Source: JALORV01 sp963780715
GTDB lineage: Bacteria > Pseudomonadota > Gammaproteobacteria > Burkholderiales > Burkholderiaceae_F
Assembly: GCA_963780715.1 (NCBI GenBank)
Contig: CAWADK010000011.1
Coordinates: forward strand, 1-64,000
Reading direction: 5' to 3'
Length of the DNA stretch: 64,000 nucleotides
Under the pieces are notes generated by a model, which worked only from the letters and a program-made list of their open reading frames with translations, had not been told where the DNA came from and made no database searches. Position numbers and translations under genes: made by a program. This document shows positions 8,733-18,644 of the stretch, piece by piece (the first letter of the stretch is position 1; every line of letters starts with the position of its first letter).

Positions 8733-9167
8733 TCAGTTGCGCGACAGCTTCTCAACTAACGAATCGCCGTTTACTAACCAGTCGGCGGTCTTGAAGTACG
8801 CCTCAACCAGGCGCACCCGCAGGTCCTCGTCGACACTTTCTTCGATCATCGCCTGGTTCATGCAGGCCATCCACTGGTCGCGCTCGCGCACGCCGATCGA
8901 AAACGGCAGATGCCGCGCCCGCAGCCTTGGGTGGCCGAAGCGCTCGACATACAGGTCCGGTCCACCCAGCCAGCCGCTGAGAAACCAGTAGAGCTTGTCG
9001 CGCGCCTGCGTCAGGTCATTGCCGTGCACATGGCGCAGGTCTGCATACTCCGGTTCCAGATCCATCAGGTCGTAGAAGCGGTCGACGAGCGCGCGCACGC
9101 GCCCAGCGCCGCCGAGGCGTGCATACGGCGTCTCGACTGAAGCGTCCGATGGCGCGTTGTCCGTCAT
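8733..9167 (-). CDS. Group II truncated haemoglobin
   Basis: This is a 144-residue haem globin of the truncated type. YARLGGAGRVRALVDRFY opens the fold, RARHLPF carries the proximal His86, and RDQWMACM carries Trp99 at the G8 position typical of group II. Such proteins bind oxygen and sometimes detoxify NO or peroxide. Its ATG overlaps the stop of the upstream 557-residue unknown gene as ATGA, so the two are translationally coupled. That coupling suggests a linked role. It is the last gene of the set running from the FtsX-type permease. Confidence 0.92.
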   Translation of the reverse strand: MTDNAPSDASVETPYARLGGAGRVRALVDRFYDLMDLEPEYADLRHVHGNDLTQARDKLYWFLSGWLGGPDLYVERFGHPRLRARHLPFSIGVRERDQWMACMNQAMIEESVDEDLRVRLVEAYFKTADWLVNGDSLVEKLSRN

Positions 9168-10837
9168 GACCGCCGCTCCTCGGCGCGACCCACGGCACGC
9201 AATTCACGGAAGAAGCGCGACTGGTCCGCGCCGAGCCTGGCGAACTCCTGCTCGACCGGCGCGCCCTTGACCTGCATCCAGCGCCGGAGCGAACCGCGCT
9301 CGGCTTCAGACCACTCGCGCAGATCGAGCAGCGCCGCCAGCGGTGCGAGCCGCTCGACGCCATGAAGGTCCGCCTTCACTGGGCCGCCGGGCCTCGACCC
9401 GAGCGCAACTGCGACTTCGCGCGCCAGGCGCCGCTCGCCAGCCACATGGGAAGCCACCGGCAGCTCAGCAATGCGTCGCGCCACCGCAGCACCAACGCGC
9501 ATCAGCAATGGCTCCTCGAAGGCATCTCCTGCATCCCAGTCCGCCAGGTCGAGCACCAGGTCGCCGCGCGCGAGTCGCCGCAGCACGGTGGCTGGCGTGC
9601 GCTGGGTCGGCGCTCGCTTCAAGCGTGCGGCCTCGGCCTCGGCCAATGGCACGTTCTCCGGCAGGCTGGGGCGGAACCCCAGTCGCCAGTAGAACCAGTA
9701 CGCACCACTCGCGATCGCTTCGCTGTTGCCGGCGCCGAACTGATAGCCGTTGATGATGAAGCGGCGCGTTCCGAAGAGCGTCCGGAAGGCACGCAGCGTC
9801 TCCACCCAGAGGAACGCCGCCTCGCTGCCACGGAATGGATCGAAGATGTTGATGCCGGTGTTCGCCTGCCGGTACAGCGGCGAAACGCCCCCGTAGCCGA
9901 TCGGAACACCGTTGCCGAGCAGCAGGTACCCATAGTTCGCTTCGAGCTGCAGCCGCTGCTCCGGCAACACGCCGATCACAGCCAGTTCCACGCCTTCGCC
10001 AAGGTCTGCGAGGTGCACCTCAGCAGGGTTCGCGTAGCTCATCGCGTGCACCTCCCGGCTGCGAGCGACGAGCGCACTGCGCGCCAGATCAATGACGCGC
10101 GCGGCATCGCGGCGCTCCAGCAGGCGGATCGCTTCCAGCGGCCTCACGACGGCGTCCGGCGTCGGCACGGTCGGCCGGCGAAATCCGCGGCGCCATGTCG
10201 GCCGCACCTTCAGCCGGGCATGCGTGATCGATCGCCTCGAGTCGTGGAGCTGCCAGCGCAGCGGCACCTCGGCGGCATCCCATGCCGCCGCGAAACCTCG
10301 CCGGACCACGCTCGCTCCCCCGCGCGTCAGCCACTGGAGCGCCGTGGCTTCCCGCGGCTTTGAAAGTTCGATCCACCGGCGCGTGGTGTACTCGCCTCCT
10401 CCGAAGGCATCCTGCTCGGACGGCGCGGCGAGGCGCTCCACCAGCGCGTCGAGCGCGGCCGGGTCATCGAGACCGGGCCAGTCGATCTCGGCATCCTCGC
10501 CTCGCGCAAGCAGGCGCGCAATTGGCCAAGCGACCTGCGGGCGGGCGGTCGTGCCAGCGATGCCAGTCTTCTCCGCCGCCGCACGCGCGCCGGCGACGCC
10601 GCGCCAGCGCCTTGCGATGACGGCGAGTTGCGTGAGCGCCGCTCGACGTGTCGACGGTTCGCCGGGGAAAGCCACCAGGAACAACAGGTCCTCGTGCAGC
10701 TCGATGATCTCGCGACAGGTCCTTAGCTGCACACCGGCGAGCGCCCTGAGCAGTGCTCGCTTGCGCGCCTCGGCGTCGGCGCCAAAGGTCGAGCGGACGC
10801 GCCGCAGGTCCTGCAACAGCTCACGCGCAGTTGGCAT
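9164..10837 (-). CDS. Conserved protein of unknown function, 557 residues (family member 1)
   Basis: The function is not recognised. The protein is related to the 560-residue protein at 32081-33763. Both open with a helical block (RVRSTFGADAEARKRALLRAL here, split as the stretch near 15-35). Both share a middle block with SYANPAEVHL, NGVPIGYGG and NIFDPFRGSEAAFLW, and both have GNSEAIASGAYWFYWRLGFR. The last motif looks like the end of a GNAT acetyltransferase core (alpha helix then LGF), an inference only. No signal peptide or membrane helix is visible, so it is probably cytoplasmic. ATG 10837 is preferred over TTG 10849 because it aligns with the other member. It is coupled to the globin gene downstream and lies 78 bases after the permease gene. 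Confidence 0.8.
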   Translation of the reverse strand: MPTARELLQDLRRVRSTFGADAEARKRALLRALAGVQLRTCREIIELHEDLLFLVAFPGEPSTRRAALTQLAVIARRWRGVAGARAAAEKTGIAGTTARPQVAWPIARLLARGEDAEIDWPGLDDPAALDALVERLAAPSEQDAFGGGEYTTRRWIELSKPREATALQWLTRGGASVVRRGFAAAWDAAEVPLRWQLHDSRRSITHARLKVRPTWRRGFRRPTVPTPDAVVRPLEAIRLLERRDAARVIDLARSALVARSREVHAMSYANPAEVHLADLGEGVELAVIGVLPEQRLQLEANYGYLLLGNGVPIGYGGVSPLYRQANTGINIFDPFRGSEAAFLWVETLRAFRTLFGTRRFIINGYQFGAGNSEAIASGAYWFYWRLGFRPSLPENVPLAEAEAARLKRAPTQRTPATVLRRLARGDLVLDLADWDAGDAFEEPLLMRVGAAVARRIAELPVASHVAGERRLAREVAVALGSRPGGPVKADLHGVERLAPLAALLDLREWSEAERGSLRRWMQVKGAPVEQEFARLGADQSRFFRELRAVGRAEERRS

Positions 10838-10915
10838 GGTCAAGGGCAAACGCCGGACGGCCCGAGCGATTCAGGATTCCGTCGCGCGCACGAGGGCAGC
10901 GCAGTTCACTTCCGG

Positions 10916-13420
10916 CTACGCCTCACGCAGGGTTGCGAGCGGTGGCGTCCTGAGCACACCCCGCAGTCCGAGATAGCCGCCTCCCAGTGCGCAGGCAATG
11001 CCGCCGCCTACCCCGAGCAGGAACACCCAGGGCGACACCGTGTAGTCGAATTCGAAGGCAAAGCGCGCGAGAGCCCAGCCGATGGCGCTCGCTCCGATCG
11101 CCGCCAGCAGGCCGGCGAGACCACCGATGCAGGCCAGCTCGGCCAGCTGCGCACGCGTCAGCTGCTGACGCGACGCCCCCAACGCGCGCAGCAGTCCGGC
11201 CTCGCGAACACGTTCATCGCGGCTCGACGCAAGCGCGGAGTACAAAACCAGCACGCCCGCCGCCAGCGTGAACATGAACAGAAACTCGACCGCCGCGATC
11301 ACCTGGTCGATGACGGCCTGCACCTGGCGGAACACCGCCGTGGTGTCGATGACCGTCAGATTCGGAAATTCACGCAGAAGATCGCCCGTCACGCCGCCCT
11401 TGCTCTCCGGCAGATGAAAGGCGGTGATGAAGCTCGCCGGCCGGTCCGCCAGCAGCGACGGCGGCATCATTACGAAGAAGTTGGCGCGCATCGAGTCCCA
11501 GTTGACCTTGCGCAGGCTGGTGGCGCGCGCGCTGACAGTCTGCCCCGCAATGTCGAAGGTCATCTCATCGCCGAGCTTGATGCCGAGCGTCTTCGCAATG
11601 CCTTCCTCGATCGAAAGCTCGTCACTCCCATCCTTGAACCACGCCCCTGCAACGATGCGGTTATGCCCGGGGGCTGACACCGCGTAGGAAATGTTGAACT
11701 CGCGGTCGACCAGGCGCTGCGCGCGGTCCTCCGTGTAGTTCTCCGGCCCAACGGCCTTGCCGTTGATCCTGATCAGCCGGCCACGGATCATCGGATGGAG
11801 TTCCGCCTCGATGCCCGCCTCGTGCAGGCGCTGCCCGACTCCGCGCACCTGGTCGGGCTGCACGTTGATGATGAAGCGGTTGGGCGCGTCGGGCGGCGCC
11901 GCGCTGCGCCACGCGCTCACGAGATCGGTTCGCGTCACCGTCAGCAGCAGCAGCGCCATGAGGCCAACCGCGAGCGACACGAGTTGCACGATTGTCGCCA
12001 CCGGACGCCGCTGTACGGCCGCGAGCGCAAATCGCCACGAGATCCCGAGTCGTCCAGTCATTGCGCGCAGGGGAGACAGCAACTGCAGTGCGCCCCACGA
12101 CGTCAGCGCGAACAGCAGCAATCCGCCCGCGAAGCCACCGGCGGTGACGGTTCCGACCTTGAGATCATTAGACGACCACATCAGCAGTCCGAGGAAGCCG
12201 ACCAGTCCGACGAGGTAGCCCAGGCTGCTGCGCCCGGTCGGCAGGCCGATGTCCTTGCGCAGCACGCGCAGCGGCGGCACCACGCGCAACTGCACCAGCG
12301 GAGGCAGCGCGAATCCGAGCAGCAGTACCAGCCCGACCGCCGCGCCCTGCACGGCGGGCAGCGGTGACGGCAGCGGCAACGACGTGCTGATGAGCGACCC
12401 CAGCGCCGCCAGCAGCGCGAAGTGCGCAACATAGCCGAGCACGACGCCCAGGAGGCACGCAGCGACACCGACGAGTACGAACTCCAGGGCGAAGAGCCGG
12501 AAGATGTCGCGCTGGGCCAATCCAAGACAGCGCATCATCGCGCATGAATCGAGGTGCCGCAGCGAGAAGCGGCGCGCGGCCGCCGCCACCGCAACGGCCG
12601 CGATCATCGCGGCGAGCAGAGCGACCAGGGAAAGGAATCTCTGTGCGCGCTCGATGGTCCGCTGCATCTCGGGGCGACCGCTCTCGAGCGTCTCGAGCCG
12701 CTGGCCACGGGCGAGGTCACGCTCGAGCGCCGGCACGAACGCTCGCACCTGCGAGCGTTCGCCCGCCGCCAGCAAGCGGTACGTCACCCGGCTTCCCGTC
12801 GTGACCAGCTGCGTCGCCGGCAGATCGTCAAGGTTGATCATCACGCGCGGCGCGAAATTGATGAATCCGGAACCCCGGTCGGGTTCGATGGCAATGACGC
12901 GGTCGATGCGGAAGACCACATCGCCGAGCTTCAGACCGTCCCCCTGACTAGCACCGAGTGCCTGCAGCAGCTGAGGATCAACCCAGACCGAGCCGGGCGC
13001 TGGCACGTCGCGCGTCAGCGTCTCGGCCGCGCCGGGTTCCGCCTTCACCCGCAGCGCGCCGCGCAGCGGATAGCCCTTCGACACCGCCTTCACCGCGGCG
13101 AGCGCATTGCGATCGAGATCGCGTGCGTTCAAGGCCATGCTGGGAAACGTCACCGTCTCCGCCATCTGCAGGCCGGCGGCGCGCACGCGATCGCGCATTG
13201 GACCCGTGATCGGCGTATCGGAGATGAGCACGAGATCCGCTGCCAACAGCTGCGCGGCATCGCGCTCCAGGCCAAGCCGGATGCGATCCACGAGAAAGCC
13301 GACGCTGGTCACCGCAGCGACCGCGATCACCAGCGCCACGGCCAGCAGCCGCAGCTCGCCGGCGCGCCAATCGCGCGTCGTCATGCGCATCGCTTGCTGC
13401 AACAGATGGGAAAGGGTCAT
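10916..13420 (-). CDS. FtsX-type ABC transporter permease (YbbP-like)
   Basis: This is an 834-residue membrane protein with the MacB/FtsX permease layout. One N-terminal helix (about 25-45) is followed by a large periplasmic domain (MacB-like, about 60-255). Helices then run between about 270 and 490, a second periplasmic domain follows, and three C-terminal helices end near LGGGYLGLRGVLRTPP. YbbP-type permeases usually pair with the ATPase YbbA and act at the cell envelope. No ATPase gene is next to it here, so the partner must be elsewhere. The ATG at 13420 opens MTLSHLLQQAMRM; earlier starts lack support. It lies upstream of the unknown protein and globin genes in the same direction. Confidence 0.88.
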   Translation of the reverse strand: MTLSHLLQQAMRMTTRDWRAGELRLLAVALVIAVAAVTSVGFLVDRIRLGLERDAAQLLAADLVLISDTPITGPMRDRVRAAGLQMAETVTFPSMALNARDLDRNALAAVKAVSKGYPLRGALRVKAEPGAAETLTRDVPAPGSVWVDPQLLQALGASQGDGLKLGDVVFRIDRVIAIEPDRGSGFINFAPRVMINLDDLPATQLVTTGSRVTYRLLAAGERSQVRAFVPALERDLARGQRLETLESGRPEMQRTIERAQRFLSLVALLAAMIAAVAVAAAARRFSLRHLDSCAMMRCLGLAQRDIFRLFALEFVLVGVAACLLGVVLGYVAHFALLAALGSLISTSLPLPSPLPAVQGAAVGLVLLLGFALPPLVQLRVVPPLRVLRKDIGLPTGRSSLGYLVGLVGFLGLLMWSSNDLKVGTVTAGGFAGGLLLFALTSWGALQLLSPLRAMTGRLGISWRFALAAVQRRPVATIVQLVSLAVGLMALLLLTVTRTDLVSAWRSAAPPDAPNRFIINVQPDQVRGVGQRLHEAGIEAELHPMIRGRLIRINGKAVGPENYTEDRAQRLVDREFNISYAVSAPGHNRIVAGAWFKDGSDELSIEEGIAKTLGIKLGDEMTFDIAGQTVSARATSLRKVNWDSMRANFFVMMPPSLLADRPASFITAFHLPESKGGVTGDLLREFPNLTVIDTTAVFRQVQAVIDQVIAAVEFLFMFTLAAGVLVLYSALASSRDERVREAGLLRALGASRQQLTRAQLAELACIGGLAGLLAAIGASAIGWALARFAFEFDYTVSPWVFLLGVGGGIACALGGGYLGLRGVLRTPPLATLREA

Positions 13421-13569
13421 GGAGTCAGGCGGAGTGGCGGGCGGAGACCAACTTGGCCGCGCAGTATGACATCGCCGACTGCGCGGAAATTCCGCGGGCA
13501 CGACCGGGATTAACCCCCTCCGGCCAAAACCATCGTTTACAGCGCTGCCCTCGCCCATCGGAGCCGCGC

Positions 13570-15102
13570 ATGACCACCGCCACCCTGCTTGCCGCCACCT
13601 CGATCGCCGCGCTGGCGACCGCCGCTGCCACCGCCGCGCGCGACGCCAGCCCGCCCGCCGCCGCCACGGCTCTGACCATCTACAGCCATGCCGCGCCCGG
13701 TGCCGTCTCGCCGGAGCTGTACCGGACTCCGGGCCGCGGCAGCGTTCCCGGCTATGCCGTGGTCCGGCAGGAGCGTGCACTCGACTTCGCCCAGGGCCGC
13801 AATACGGTCCGGTTCAGCGACGTCGCAGCGCTAATCGATCCCACCACGGTCGTATTCGAGTCGCTGACCGACGCCAGGGGCACGGCCGTGCTGGAGCAGA
13901 ACTATCAGTTCGATCTCGTCAGCACCGACAAGCTGCTGCAGAAGTACGTCGACCGCCCGATCGCCGTGGAACAGGTGCGTGGCCAGGCGACCGAGACTTT
14001 CAACGGCACGCTGCTCTCGACGCAAGGAGGACTCGTGCTCCGGCGCGACGACGGAAGCGTGCAGGTCGTGCCGCATAACGCTGGCGTGAAGCTGCCGGCG
14101 CTACCGGGCGGACTGATCACGCGCCCGACGCTCGTGTGGGACGTCAGCGCGCAGAAGGCGGGCGCTCATCGGTCGCGCGTGTCGTACCAGACGCAGGGCA
14201 TGACTTGGTGGTCCGACTACAACGTCACCTATGCCGAAGGCGCGACGGCGAACCGCTGCCGCCTGGACGTCGGCGCCTGGGTCAGCATCATCAACCAGTC
14301 CGGAGCCGGCTACTCCGACGCGAAGCTCAAGCTCGTCGCGGGCGACGTGCACCGCGCCACCGCGGCCGGTGCCGCGAATGCACCGTACCCGGCCAGCAAG
14401 GCACTGCGCAGCGCACGGGAAGAGTCCGACGGCTTCGCTGAGAAATCGTTCTTCGAGTACCACCTGTACACGCTCGGCCGTACCACCACCCTGCCCGACA
14501 ACTCGACCAAGCAGATCGAGCTTTTCCCGGCGGCGCGGCGCGTGCCGTGCGAAAAGTTGCTGGTCTATTACGGCGCACCGTCCGGCTCTCGCGGCTTCCT
14601 GCCCTCGCCGGCCACGGACCGCAACTACGGAGTGCAGTCCAACCGCAAGGTCGATGTCTACCTGCAGTTCGCCAACACCGAAGCCAACGGCGTCGGAATG
14701 CCGCTGCCAGCCGGCCGCGTGCGCGTGTCCAAGCTCGATCCCGCGGACCAGACGCTGGAGTTCATCGGCGAGGACACAATCGACCACACGCCGCGCAACG
14801 AGAAAGTGCTGCTCAAGCTCGGCTCCGCCTTCGACGTCGTCGGCGAGCGGCGCCAGCTCGACTTTCGCGTCGACACGTCGCGCAGGACGATGACCGAGGA
14901 GATCGAGGTGCGACTGCGCAACCAGAAGAAGGAGCGCGTCGAGGTGATGGTGAAGGAGAACCTCTACCGCTGGGTCAACTGGACGATCGGCTCGAAGTCG
15001 CACGATTATCGCAAGGAGGACGCTCGCACCGTCGTCTTCCCGGTTTCGATCGCGCCGGAAGGCGAGGTCGTGCTTCGCTACACCGCGAACTACAGCTGGT
15101 AG
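13570..15102 (+). CDS. DUF4139 domain exported protein
   Basis: This 510-residue protein has a signal peptide (about 1-25) and a C-terminal DUF4139 region, seen in SRVSYQTQGMTWWSDYNVTY (residues about 200-220), LPAGRVRVSKLD and VEVMVKENLYRW. The protein should be periplasmic or surface attached and rich in beta strands. The reaction is unknown; members occur in many bacteria as single genes. ATG 13570 follows the divergent FtsX-type permease gene by 149 bases. No operon partner is evident downstream. Confidence 0.85.
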   Translation: MTTATLLAATSIAALATAAATAARDASPPAAATALTIYSHAAPGAVSPELYRTPGRGSVPGYAVVRQERALDFAQGRNTVRFSDVAALIDPTTVVFESLTDARGTAVLEQNYQFDLVSTDKLLQKYVDRPIAVEQVRGQATETFNGTLLSTQGGLVLRRDDGSVQVVPHNAGVKLPALPGGLITRPTLVWDVSAQKAGAHRSRVSYQTQGMTWWSDYNVTYAEGATANRCRLDVGAWVSIINQSGAGYSDAKLKLVAGDVHRATAAGAANAPYPASKALRSAREESDGFAEKSFFEYHLYTLGRTTTLPDNSTKQIELFPAARRVPCEKLLVYYGAPSGSRGFLPSPATDRNYGVQSNRKVDVYLQFANTEANGVGMPLPAGRVRVSKLDPADQTLEFIGEDTIDHTPRNEKVLLKLGSAFDVVGERRQLDFRVDTSRRTMTEEIEVRLRNQKKERVEVMVKENLYRWVNWTIGSKSHDYRKEDARTVVFPVSIAPEGEVVLRYTANYSW

Positions 15103-15291
15103 CTTTGGCGAACTACCGCCGGGCGGCCGGCCGATTGCAGTCGCATGAAGCCGCTACCAGTACGCGCAGGACTCGCCAGTCGAGCTCCGCCCGGGTAGAG
15201 AACTTACTCACCAAGGCTCTGATCTCTTCCATCACTCAATCACCGACCCAAGTAAGCTCGGCCCCATTGCCCATCGGAGGTCACGTCGAAG

Positions 15292-15801
15292 ATGGTTCAG
15301 AACCTGGAGCGTGTCCGCTACTTCTTTGGCAAGCTCTTGTCGGTGGATGACTTTCAGGACGAGCAGTCTTACTTCCTGAACCGTCTGCGCCGCCACAACC
15401 GCTTCCTGCATGGGTGGGGCGTAGTCAGTGGCCTTGAGGTGAGCCTCACCAAGGCCAATGAAATCGTAGTCTCCGCAGGCCTTGCGATCGACTGCGCGGG
15501 CAACGAAATCGCTGTCGCGGAGCCTGTGCACATTTCACTGGCGCCCAGAAAGGGAACTCTGTACGTCGCCATTCGGTATCAGGAACGGGAAGTTGGTCAG
15601 GTTCCGGCGGGAAATGATGTCGAGTTCTCGCGCATCCGCGAAGGGGCGGAGGTCGTACTGCTGGCAGTCAATCCGGCCATCGGGCACCGCGGTATTGGCC
15701 CAGGAACGCATGGCTGTGGGCAGGATCACCCGCTGTGCCTTGCAAAGCTCACGTGGCATCGGCCCAGGTGGAAGCTCCGAAAGGTCAAGAGTGCGGCCTG
15801 A
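15292..15801 (+). CDS. Small protein resembling contractile-injection-associated proteins
   Basis: This is a 169-residue protein of unknown biochemical role. The N-terminal pattern ERVRYFFGKLLSVDDFQDEQ and HNRFLHGWGVVSGLEV resembles a family often encoded near phage-tail-like contractile systems, usually with FYGKLLTVRDF and VHGWGVVCGL. No tail, sheath or baseplate genes are in this window, so the gene is an orphan here. The C-terminus is unusual (CGQDHPLCLAKLTWHRPRWKL is the segment around residues 140-160) and short for the family. A ribosome site GGAGG lies about 11 bases before the ATG. The family assignment is from memory of motif shape. Confidence 0.6.
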   Translation: MVQNLERVRYFFGKLLSVDDFQDEQSYFLNRLRRHNRFLHGWGVVSGLEVSLTKANEIVVSAGLAIDCAGNEIAVAEPVHISLAPRKGTLYVAIRYQEREVGQVPAGNDVEFSRIREGAEVVLLAVNPAIGHRGIGPGTHGCGQDHPLCLAKLTWHRPRWKLRKVKSAA

Positions 15802-15852
15802 CCGACCGACCGGCAATTGCCCTTCTCGGCGGTCGGTACTCACCCTGACCCC

Positions 15853-16422
<570 letters not shown>

Positions 16423-16502
16423 GTTTCTGACTCCTTCGCGGTGAGCTTCGAATCAATTTGCGTGCAACAACTTCCGACGAGGCGCGCTGCGCCAGCGACA
16501 CG

Positions 16503-16988
16503 CTACTGCCGCGCCCGCGAGCACTCGACCTTCATTTCGGCGCACACGCGCAGCACGCTGTCAGACACCAGCGCTGCCGCGTTGGGCTGTGAGCCGGCAT
16601 GGGCCGACGTGATCAGAATGTGCGACAGCTTGTCGCCGAGCGAACTGATCTTCATGCCGGCGATCTGCTGTCCGTTGGTGAACTGCACCAGCAGTTCGGT
16701 GTCGTCGACGCGCGTAACCGAAATGCCCTTGGCCTGCGCGCGCTTCAGTGCTTCGACCGCCGTGGCGAAGACCTTCTGTGCCGGCGCCTCCAGCATCACC
16801 GCCGCCGAGTCGTAGCTGGCCCCGCTCGGCTGCGATGACTGCTGCGACATCGACTCGACGCGACCGATGACGCGGCGGGCCACGAAGATTGCCGCCTGCG
16901 CGTCCACCACGGCCGACATGGCGATGATGGCCACCGTTGCCGCGACCACGCCGCGCGCGCTCGCGCTGTGCTTGCCTGTTGACCTCAT
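16503..16988 (-). CDS. Exported protein of unknown function
   Basis: This 161-residue protein has a hydrophobic N-terminal segment (about 14-33, VVAATVAIIAMSAVVDAQA) that fits a signal peptide. The mature part is a compact alpha/beta unit (FATAVEALKRAQAKGISVTR, ELLVQFTNGQQIAGMKIS) ending with two Cys residues (VCAEMKVEC). ATG 16988 is chosen over the GTG two codons earlier because GGAGAG lies six bases ahead. No family is recognised with confidence. It lies between the DUF4287 gene and the RND outer-membrane gene, same strand, with about 200 bases on the pump side. Confidence 0.65.
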   Translation of the reverse strand: MRSTGKHSASARGVVAATVAIIAMSAVVDAQAAIFVARRVIGRVESMSQQSSQPSGASYDSAAVMLEAPAQKVFATAVEALKRAQAKGISVTRVDDTELLVQFTNGQQIAGMKISSLGDKLSHILITSAHAGSQPNAAALVSDSVLRVCAEMKVECSRARQ

Positions 16989-17198
16989 GTTCACTCTCCT
17001 GCCGGCGACTGCCGGATGCTGTTGCGATGGACCTTCACCACGTTGTTGCCCGCCGTCACACCGGTGTCGGCGTCCGCTGCGACGGCCTCGGCTGTCCTCG
17101 CGGGCCGCCGCGCGGCGCGGCGCCGAGCGTCCTGCCTCCTGGCTGCACGCCGATGCGCACCGTTCGACACGACTGTAGTGTCGCGGTCAGACTCCGGG

Positions 17199-18644
17199 TT
17201 ACCGCGGCGACGGCCCCCCGCCCGACGACACGCGCGTCATGCCGTCGGCAAGCGTGACCCAGCCACCGCCAAGCGACTGGTACACGCTGACCGTCGCGCT
17301 GAAGACCTGCGCGCGATCCTGCGCCAGCGTCAGCTCGGCCGGGAACAACTGCTGCTCGGCCTGCAGCACGGTGGAGTACGGCACGTAGCCGCCGTTGTAC
17401 TGCAGCCGCGCCAGCCGCGTGTACTCGCTCAGGGCATCGACCAGACCCTTCTGCGCCGCCAGACGTTCGCGCGTCTTCTGCTGCGCGATCAACGCGTTCT
17501 CGACATCGGCGAATGCGCCCTGCACGGTCTTCTCGTAGTTGTAGAGCGCGGCCTGCTGCGAGGCCTCGGCCTGGCGCACCTGGCCGGTGACCGCGCCCGC
17601 GGTGAAGATCGGCCCCAGCAGACCGGCGCCGTAGCTCCATACCCGGTTCGGCTCCTGCAGCAGGTTCGAGAGATCCGCACTGATGCCACCGATTGCCCCA
17701 GTCAGCGAGATCGTCGGGAAGTACAGCGCCTTGGCCGCCCCGATCTGCGCGTTGGCCGCCACGAGCTGCTGCTCGGCCTGCACGACATCGGGACGGCGCT
17801 CGAGCAGCTGCGATGGAAGGTCCGCCGGCGTGGACGGAGCCACCAGGTCCTTCACCGGCTTGCCACGCTCAATGCGGCCGGGGTTGCGCCCGAGCAGCAC
17901 GCTGAGCGCGTTCTCCGTCTGCACGATCTGCTGTTCGATCGCCGGGATCTGCGCCGCGGCAGTCTGCGACTGTGACTTCGCCTGCGCCACGTTCATCTGC
18001 GAGACAACGCCATACTTGAACTGCAGCTCGAACAGCCGCAGTGATTCGTTGTACGTGGCCAGCGTCTTCTTGGCCACCTCGAGCTGCTCGTCGAGCGCGC
18101 GCAGCGTCAGGTAGTTGTTTGCGACCTGCGCGACCAGCGACAGGATGACGCCGCGGCGCGCCTCCTCGGTCGCGAGCAGATTGGCCTGTGCCGATTCGGT
18201 CTGCCGGCGGATGCGGCCCCACAGGTCGATCTCCCAGCTCGCGCTCGCGATGACGGAGTAGCTCGTCTGCGTGCGCGCCGTGCTCGGCTGGTTCGGCAGG
18301 AAGTCGGTCGAGAACTGCTGGCGGGCGCCCTGCGCGTCGTAGCCGACCTGCGGATAGAACTGCGACTTCGTCTCGGTCAGCAGCGCTGCGGCTTGCTGCA
18401 CATTGGCCGCCGCCTGCTTGACGTTCCGGTTGTTGGCGAGTGCCTCCGCGATCAGCGCATCGAGCACCGGGTCGCCGAACTGCTTCCACCAGTCGGTGTT
18501 GACGGTGTCGGCCGTGTCCTGCGGCAGGTACTCGTAGGCGACCGGCACCGACAGATCCGGACGGCGATAGTCCGGCCCCATCGCGCAGCCGGCGACGAGC
18601 GCGACGCCCGCCAGGGCGGTCAAGGGCAGCGCGATGCGCCTCAT
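17199..18644 (-). CDS. RND efflux outer-membrane lipoprotein (NodT/OprM family)
   Basis: This is a 481-residue TolC-like channel that completes the tripartite pump. The signal peptide ends in the lipobox LVAGC, followed by MGPDYRRPDL, which is typical of OprM-type factors. Two repeated outer-membrane efflux regions follow, with motifs WWKQFGDPVLDALI, DLWGRIRRQTESA and ERRPDVVQAEQQL. The ATG at 18644 overlaps the stop of the RND transporter gene as ATGA, so the two are coupled. Substrates are probably organic compounds as for AcrAB/MexAB-like pumps, but they cannot be read from sequence. Confidence 0.94.
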   Translation of the reverse strand: MRRIALPLTALAGVALVAGCAMGPDYRRPDLSVPVAYEYLPQDTADTVNTDWWKQFGDPVLDALIAEALANNRNVKQAAANVQQAAALLTETKSQFYPQVGYDAQGARQQFSTDFLPNQPSTARTQTSYSVIASASWEIDLWGRIRRQTESAQANLLATEEARRGVILSLVAQVANNYLTLRALDEQLEVAKKTLATYNESLRLFELQFKYGVVSQMNVAQAKSQSQTAAAQIPAIEQQIVQTENALSVLLGRNPGRIERGKPVKDLVAPSTPADLPSQLLERRPDVVQAEQQLVAANAQIGAAKALYFPTISLTGAIGGISADLSNLLQEPNRVWSYGAGLLGPIFTAGAVTGQVRQAEASQQAALYNYEKTVQGAFADVENALIAQQKTRERLAAQKGLVDALSEYTRLARLQYNGGYVPYSTVLQAEQQLFPAELTLAQDRAQVFSATVSVYQSLGGGWVTLADGMTRVSSGGGPSPR

